Shown here one piece after another: positions 30,390-30,445 of a stretch of DNA of 30,445 nt (its first letter is position 1; the number at the start of each line of letters is the position of its first letter). Below the pieces are notes generated by a model. It was given only the letters and a program-made list of their open reading frames with translations. It was not told the origin of the DNA and did no database searches. Source of the DNA: an uncultured Clostridia bacterium. Lineage in GTDB: Bacteria > Bacillota > Clostridia > Lachnospirales > Lachnospiraceae. The stretch is taken from contig CALBNS010000036.1 in assembly GCA_937896665.1 (NCBI GenBank), forward strand, positions 1 through 30,445, read 5' to 3'. A program made the translations under genes and the position numbers.

Positions 30390-30445
30390 ATTTTCCTTCC
30401 TATTCTGTCAAGCCCAAATCTATTGATTTTACTGGCTTTGACGTA

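Noticed and set aside
1..30445. tRNA or rRNA genes and riboswitches
   Set aside because: I saw no tRNA-like cloverleaf, rRNA or known riboswitch core on either strand. The biotin genes are covered by a BirA operator instead.

Overview
The window looks like a chromosomal segment of a low-GC, spore-forming gut Firmicute, most likely a Lachnospiraceae relative (Dorea/Coprococcus/Blautia type). The basis is the AT-rich composition, strong AGGAGG-type ribosome sites, DUF4358/MBOAT/DHHW surface genes, spoIIR and spoIIID, and the protein sequences themselves. I cannot name the species from sequence alone.

Layout. (1) 95-3172, plus strand: a DUF4358 lipoprotein, then an MBOAT O-acyltransferase paired with its DHHW/AlgX-like partner, a cell-surface O-acylation module. 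(2) 3178-5227, minus strand: a biotin operon bioY - DUF1284 - birA, behind a promoter overlapped by a recognisable BirA operator. (3) 5319-5843: the 5' third of a cytoplasmic alpha-amylase gene, a remnant. (4) 5964-10773: spoIIID, the mother-cell sporulation regulator, cut in two by a 4,552-bp element. The element carries a large serine recombinase, a 100-aa unknown protein, an AlbA_2/ATPase protein, and several small or broken genes. (5) 10849-17830: an accessory stretch with a YkgJ-type Cys-cluster protein, a GNAT acetyltransferase, two copies of a decayed DUF952 gene, a transglutaminase-fold protein, an AbiL-type ATPase/RloB defence pair, mobile-element small genes, a PRiA4/SEC-C protein and a wrecked IS200. 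(6) 17886-20647: a DegV protein, a secreted FKBP/trigger-factor-like lipoprotein behind a duplicated 40-bp promoter unit, and a small membrane protein. (7) 20661-30389: a housekeeping block on the minus strand: ispE, a GntR regulator, spoIIR, an acyl-ACP thioesterase, cvfB, dnaE, pfkA, murI and a DUF1934 gene.

The main result is the interrupted spoIIID. The first 38 codons (10773-10660) and last 47 codons (6107-5964) are both open and undamaged. They are separated by an element whose ends share ATGT (plus strand) and carry 23-bp imperfect inverted arms, as expected of a serine-recombinase attP. Precise excision at this core would restore an 85-residue SpoIIID exactly in frame across the recognition helix. 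The arrangement parallels the skin element in sigK, but in a different sporulation gene and one that acts earlier. In the integrated state the recombinase also borrows its stop codon from spoIIID, so its C-terminus should change on excision. Whether excision is programmed during sporulation, or the element is simply a parasite that disables sporulation, cannot be told from sequence alone.
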